From: Sphingopyxis sp. RIFCSPHIGHO2_12_FULL_65_19
GTDB taxonomy: Bacteria > Pseudomonadota > Alphaproteobacteria > Sphingomonadales > Sphingomonadaceae
Direction: 5' to 3'
NCBI RefSeq assembly: GCF_001830555.1
Contig: NZ_MIAM01000006.1
Location: forward strand, 63,685-127,684
Length of the DNA: 64,000 bases
Shown here: piece after piece, positions 60,202 through 64,000 of the stretch
Layout of the letters: each line of letters begins with the position of its first letter
Position numbering within the stretch: position 1 is the first letter of the stretch
Program-made: the position numbers and the translations under genes
Notes under the pieces: generated by a model
The model's database searches: none
The model's input: the letters and a program-made list of their open reading frames with translations, nothing else
What the model was told of the DNA's origin: nothing

Positions 60202-61708
60202 CGCCGCCCGCGCCGTGCGGGATCATCGGCACGATGCGCAGCATGGCGATCGCGGCAATCACCCACGCGGCCGCGGCAAAGCCCATGGTATAGACGGGTT
60301 CACCGGGAAACAGCGCCTTCATCACCTGGCCCATCACCGTTGCGACCAGCAATTGGGGGACGACCACAAAGATGTTGAACAGCCCCATATAGATGCCAAG
60401 CTTTGCCTGCGGCAGGTTCGAGGCGAGGATCGCATAAGGCATGGCGAGAATCGAGGCCCAGGCGATGCCGATCGCCACCTCGGCAAGCAACAGCGCCTGC
60501 GGGTCACGCAGGACAAGGAAGCTGGCAAACCCCGCCGCACCGATCAGCAGGCAGATGATGTGCGTGCGCGCCTGCCCGACGCGCCGCGACAGCCAGGGAA
60601 GAAGGGTGAGGGCGGCGATGGCCGCAACGGCGTTATACGCGGCAAACAGCACCCCGACCCAATTGCCCCCGGCCTGGTAGGCGGACGACGCGGGATCGCT
60701 GCTTCCGAACATATATTGCGCGACGACGGGCGTGGTGTTGATCCACATGATGAACAGCGCCGACCAGCTGAAGAATTGGACCAGCGCGAGTTTCTTCATC
60801 ACCGGCGGCATCCCGGCGAAATCGCCGACGATATGCGCCAGCATATTGTTGCCGCGCCCGGCGCGGGCGAGCGCGATGGCGGCGGCATTCGCGGCGCCAA
60901 AGGCGACGAGCAGCGCGGCGAGCAGATAAAGTTCCTTTTCGAGCGCCCAGCGGGCGACAACCAGGGCGACGCCCATTCCCGCGGCGATCCATGCCACGCT
61001 GCCGGCATAGCGGCGCGCGGCGAGGCGTTCGGTCAGGCTGGTCGCGGTGTCCGCCGGTTCTGCGTCGGCAAAACCGGCCATTTCTTCGGGCGTATATTCG
61101 CGTGTGGTCAGCACCGTCCACAGGACCGAGACGAAAAATGCGGCGCCTCCGGCCCAGAAACTGTAGCGCACCGTATCGGGGATTTCGCCCGGCGGCGCGG
61201 TGTTGGCGACGCCGAACTGGTCGAGCAGCCAGGGAAAGGCCGATCCCGCCACCGCGCCGGCCCCGATGAAGAAGGTCTGCACCGCATAACCGATGCTGTG
61301 CTGGTCACGGCGCAGCATGTCCCCGACAAAGGCGCGGAACGGCTCCATCGATATGTTGATCGCCGCGTCGAGGATCCACAGCATGACGACCGAGAACCAT
61401 AATATGCGCGATTCGGGCATGACGGCCAACGCCAGCGCGGCGAGGATCGCACCGGCGAGGAAATAGGGGCGCCGACGGCCGAGCCGACCGAGCCAGGTGC
61501 GGTCGGACATATGGCCGATGACGGGCTGGACGAGCAGGCCGGTCAGCGGTGCGGCGATCCAGAGCGCGGGCAGCGTTTCCAGTTCGGCACCGAGCGTCTG
61601 GAAAATCCGGCTCATATTCGCATTTTGCAGCGCGAAGCCGATCTGGATTCCCAGAAAGCCGAAGCTGATATTCCACAGGCCCCAAAAGCCCTGTCTCGGC
61701 TTTTCCAT
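60185..61708 (-). CDS. MFS transporter, SLC45/GPH-like sugar carrier type
   Basis: GLLVQPVIGHMSDRTWLGRLGRRRPYFLAGAILAALALAVMP; multiple TM segments. Confidence 0.85.
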   Translation of the reverse strand: MEKPRQGFWGLWNISFGFLGIQIGFALQNANMSRIFQTLGAELETLPALWIAAPLTGLLVQPVIGHMSDRTWLGRLGRRRPYFLAGAILAALALAVMPESRILWFSVVMLWILDAAINISMEPFRAFVGDMLRRDQHSIGYAVQTFFIGAGAVAGSAFPWLLDQFGVANTAPPGEIPDTVRYSFWAGGAAFFVSVLWTVLTTREYTPEEMAGFADAEPADTATSLTERLAARRYAGSVAWIAAGMGVALVVARWALEKELYLLAALLVAFGAANAAAIALARAGRGNNMLAHIVGDFAGMPPVMKKLALVQFFSWSALFIMWINTTPVVAQYMFGSSDPASSAYQAGGNWVGVLFAAYNAVAAIAALTLLPWLSRRVGQARTHIICLLIGAAGFASFLVLRDPQALLLAEVAIGIAWASILAMPYAILASNLPQAKLGIYMGLFNIFVVVPQLLVATVMGQVMKALFPGEPVYTMGFAAAAWVIAAIAMLRIVPMIPHGAGGVMAPR

Positions 61709-61795
61709 CTCACTCTCCCCGGTGGCCGCTGGTGCGGCTCGCCCGGCGCGACGATGGCCGCGGGGGCAAGGCAGGGCAAGCCGCGCGGCCGCTGC

Positions 61796-61807
61796 GTATA
61801 CGAATAC
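61796..61807. promoter_or_regulatory. candidate LacI-type operator upstream of MFS gene
   Basis: GTATACGAATAC, one mismatch to the perfect palindrome at 63035-63046. Confidence 0.6.
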
Positions 61808-61840
61808 GTTGGCCGAAGGGGGGCGGCTAGGGTCCTGACC

Positions 61841-62875
61841 CTAGACCGCCGTGCTCTGCCGCTTGATCAGCCGCGTCGGCAAGACGCTGCGCTCGACGGG
61901 CAGGTTGTCGAGACGCCGCAGCAGCGCATCGACCAGCAATTCGCCCGCGCTTTTCATGTCCTGCATCACCGTTGTCAGCGTCGGCGAGGTCAGGTTGGCG
62001 GCCGGAATATCGTCGAAGCCGATGACCGCGACGTCCTGCGGCAGGCGGAGCCCCGCCTCGGTCAGCGCGCGCATTGCACCGATCGCGATCAGGTCGCTCG
62101 CCGCGAAAATGGCGTCGAACGGGCGCCCGCTCGCCAGCAGCGCGCGGGCGGCGGCATGGCCCGATTCCTCCGACGAGATTGCGTCGCGCTGCAACGCGGG
62201 ATCGGGCGACAGACCCGCCCCCTCCATCGCCCGGCACAGCCCGGCGTAGCGGTCCTGGAATTCGGGGGCGTGGTCCGATGCATCGCCAAGAAAGGCGATG
62301 GTGCGCCGCCCGATTTCGATCAGGTGCCGGCCCGCCTGCATTCCGGCGCCGACATTGTCCGATCCGACGGTCAGCCCGATGCTGTCGTCCGACACCGATC
62401 CCCAGCGGACGAATTTGGTATCCATTTCGACCAGATGTTCGAGTTTCGAGCGATAAAGCTGGTAATCGCCATAGCCGAGCAAGATGATGCCGTCGGATCG
62501 GTGGCTGTCCTGATAGGCGACGTGCCAGTCGTTGTGCATCTGCTGAAAGCTGATCAGAAGGTCATAGCCGCGCAGCGCGCACTGGCGCGTGATCGACCCG
62601 AGCATCGACAGGAAAAAGGGATTGATCATCGACTGGTCGGGGGTCGGGTCCTCGAAAAACAGCAGCGCCAGCGTATGCGTGCGCTGTGAACGGAGGCTGG
62701 AGGCGTTTTTGTCGACGGTGTAGTTGAGTTCGCGCGCGATGCGTTCGATGTTCGCGCGGGTCGCCGCGCTGACCGACTTGCTGCCGCGCAGCGCGCGCGA
62801 CACCGTGGGTTGGGACACGCCCGCGAGATAGGCGATGTCAAAGCTCGTCGGCTTGGCGGAGGGCTGTCGCCCCAT
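61841..62875 (-). CDS. LacI-family transcriptional regulator
   Basis: TSFDIAYLAGVSQPTVSRALRGSKSVSAATRANIERIARELNYTVDKNASSLRSQRT. Confidence 0.95.
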   Translation of the reverse strand: MGRQPSAKPTSFDIAYLAGVSQPTVSRALRGSKSVSAATRANIERIARELNYTVDKNASSLRSQRTHTLALLFFEDPTPDQSMINPFFLSMLGSITRQCALRGYDLLISFQQMHNDWHVAYQDSHRSDGIILLGYGDYQLYRSKLEHLVEMDTKFVRWGSVSDDSIGLTVGSDNVGAGMQAGRHLIEIGRRTIAFLGDASDHAPEFQDRYAGLCRAMEGAGLSPDPALQRDAISSEESGHAAARALLASGRPFDAIFAASDLIAIGAMRALTEAGLRLPQDVAVIGFDDIPAANLTSPTLTTVMQDMKSAGELLVDALLRRLDNLPVERSVLPTRLIKRQSTAV

Positions 62876-63034
62876 GCTGCTCTCCCGGTCGCGGCGGCCT
62901 TATCGCTGGTCGCTGCATGGGGCAGACTAGCGATTGGTCCGGTCGATGCCAAGAATTTGCATGAAGCCGACGCGCGTCGCGATCGGCCGGAAAACGACCG
63001 ATTTGGAAGGCCGCCGCCCTTTCGCATATTATGC

Positions 63035-63046
63035 GTATACGTATAC
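63035..63046. promoter_or_regulatory. candidate LacI-type operator between LacI gene and TonB receptor
   Basis: GTATACGTATAC perfect 12-bp palindrome. Confidence 0.68.
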
Positions 63047-63192
63047 CCTATGGTCCCATGGCCCGATTGGTTCCAATTGCAAGGCCGAGATGGGAAAACC
63101 CACGCTTCGTTGAGAGGATGCTGCGCGGCACGATTGCCGCCCCCTTTTGCCGTCGCTCGGGTTCGACCGCCCATCGCAGCAGGGGACTTTGA

Positions 63193-64000
63193 ATGACCAG
63201 AACCACCAGCCTTCGCCGCGGCGCCAGTGCCATCGCGCTCGGCCTTGCCCTGACCGCTTTCGTGCCCGGCGCCGCCATGGCGCAGGATAGTGAAACCGCG
63301 CCCGTCGCCGAGGAAGGCAGCGGCGAGGACGAGATCGTCGTATCGGGTTTCCGCGCCAGCTTGCAGAGCGCGGTGAACGCCAAGAAGAACCGCGACCAGG
63401 TGGTCGAATCGATTTCGGCGGAAGATATCGGCAAGCTGCCCGACGCCTCGATCGCGGAGGCGATCGCGCGCCTGCCCGGCCTGACGTCGCAGCGCGTTTC
63501 GGGCCGCTCGAACGCCATCTCGATCCGCGGTTTCGCGCCCGACTTTTCGACCACCCTGCTCAACGGGCGCGAGCAGACCTCGACCGGCGACAATCGCGCG
63601 GTCGAATATGACCAATATCCGTCCGAAGTCGTCAACCAGGTGCTCGTCTACAAGACGCCGATGGCGTCGATCGTCGGGCAAGGCCTGTCGGGGACCGTCG
63701 ATCTGCGCACGATCCGGCCGCTCGATTATGGCAAGCGGGTGATCTCGATCGGCGGCCGCGGGACGTGGGCCGACCTGGGCAAGCTGAACGCCGGGTCGAA
63801 AAAATACGGCTATCGCATCAACGGCACCTTCGTCGATCAATTCGCGAACGACACGCTGGGGATCGCGCTGTCGGCGAGCTATCTCGACGAACCTTATCAG
63901 ATCCAGGAATTCAATGCGTGGGGTTATGCCGGTGACGGCACCGCGGCCAACCCGGTCGTGATTGGCGGATCGAAAAGCTATGCGACCTCGACCCAGCTCA
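63193..64000 (+). CDS. TonB-dependent receptor, 3'-truncated by window end (absent from the ORF track)
   Basis: MTRTTSLRRGASAIALGLALTAFVPGAAMAQDSETAPVAEEGSGEDEIVVSGFRASLQSAVNAKKNRDQVVESISAEDIGKLPDASIAEAIARLPGLTSQRVSGR. Confidence 0.93.
   Translation, partial: MTRTTSLRRGASAIALGLALTAFVPGAAMAQDSETAPVAEEGSGEDEIVVSGFRASLQSAVNAKKNRDQVVESISAEDIGKLPDASIAEAIARLPGLTSQRVSGRSNAISIRGFAPDFSTTLLNGREQTSTGDNRAVEYDQYPSEVVNQVLVYKTPMASIVGQGLSGTVDLRTIRPLDYGKRVISIGGRGTWADLGKLNAGSKKYGYRINGTFVDQFANDTLGIALSASYLDEPYQIQEFNAWGYAGDGTAANPVVIGGSKSYATSTQL

Noticed and set aside
1-64000. CRISPR array, rRNA operon or prophage structural module
   Set aside because: No regularly spaced repeats, no rRNA-like sequence and no phage structural genes seen when reading the window; only the integrase suggests mobility.

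Overview
GC-rich alphaproteobacterial chromosome segment; gene content (many TonB receptors, hut cluster, bacteriophytochrome) suggests a sphingomonad, but taxonomy is inferred. Main blocks, left to right: (1) ~0-10.2 kb: truncated DgcN-like (DUF1611) gene, two beta-lactamase-fold serine hydrolases, an erythromycin-esterase-like protein, a frameshifted LuxR-type gene, a D-aminoacylase and a TonB receptor. (2) ~11.2-12.85 kb: tyrosine integrase next to a 3' tRNA fragment, probably the right end of an integrated island. (3) Divergent LytS/LytTR-type two-component pair. (4) ~15.2-36.2 kb: large peptide/D-amino-acid/N-methyl-amino-acid catabolism locus: soxBDAG, MFS, TetR, proline iminopeptidase, POT transporter, TonB receptor, S9 peptidase, M19 dipeptidase, DgcN, DgcA-like racemase, D-aminoacylase and two Lrp/AsnC regulators. 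Four near-identical AATACA-N4-TGTATT palindromes lie in its promoters, suggesting a single TetR regulon. (5) S1 + S8 protease pair and a coiled-coil lipoprotein. (6) Bacteriophytochrome + heme oxygenase. (7) ~46-50.7 kb: the most novel-looking locus. It encodes a coiled-coil/beta-barrel outer-membrane protein, a stand-alone periplasmic C39 peptidase, two small exported proteins with double-glycine leader motifs and an Asn/Asp-rich exported protein, resembling a divergent Fap-type functional amyloid export system. (8) hut histidine-utilisation cluster with a perfect 18-bp palindrome. (9) MFS/LacI/TonB carbohydrate-type locus with two matching LacI-type operators. All assignments come from reading translations and sequence by eye; no database search was run.
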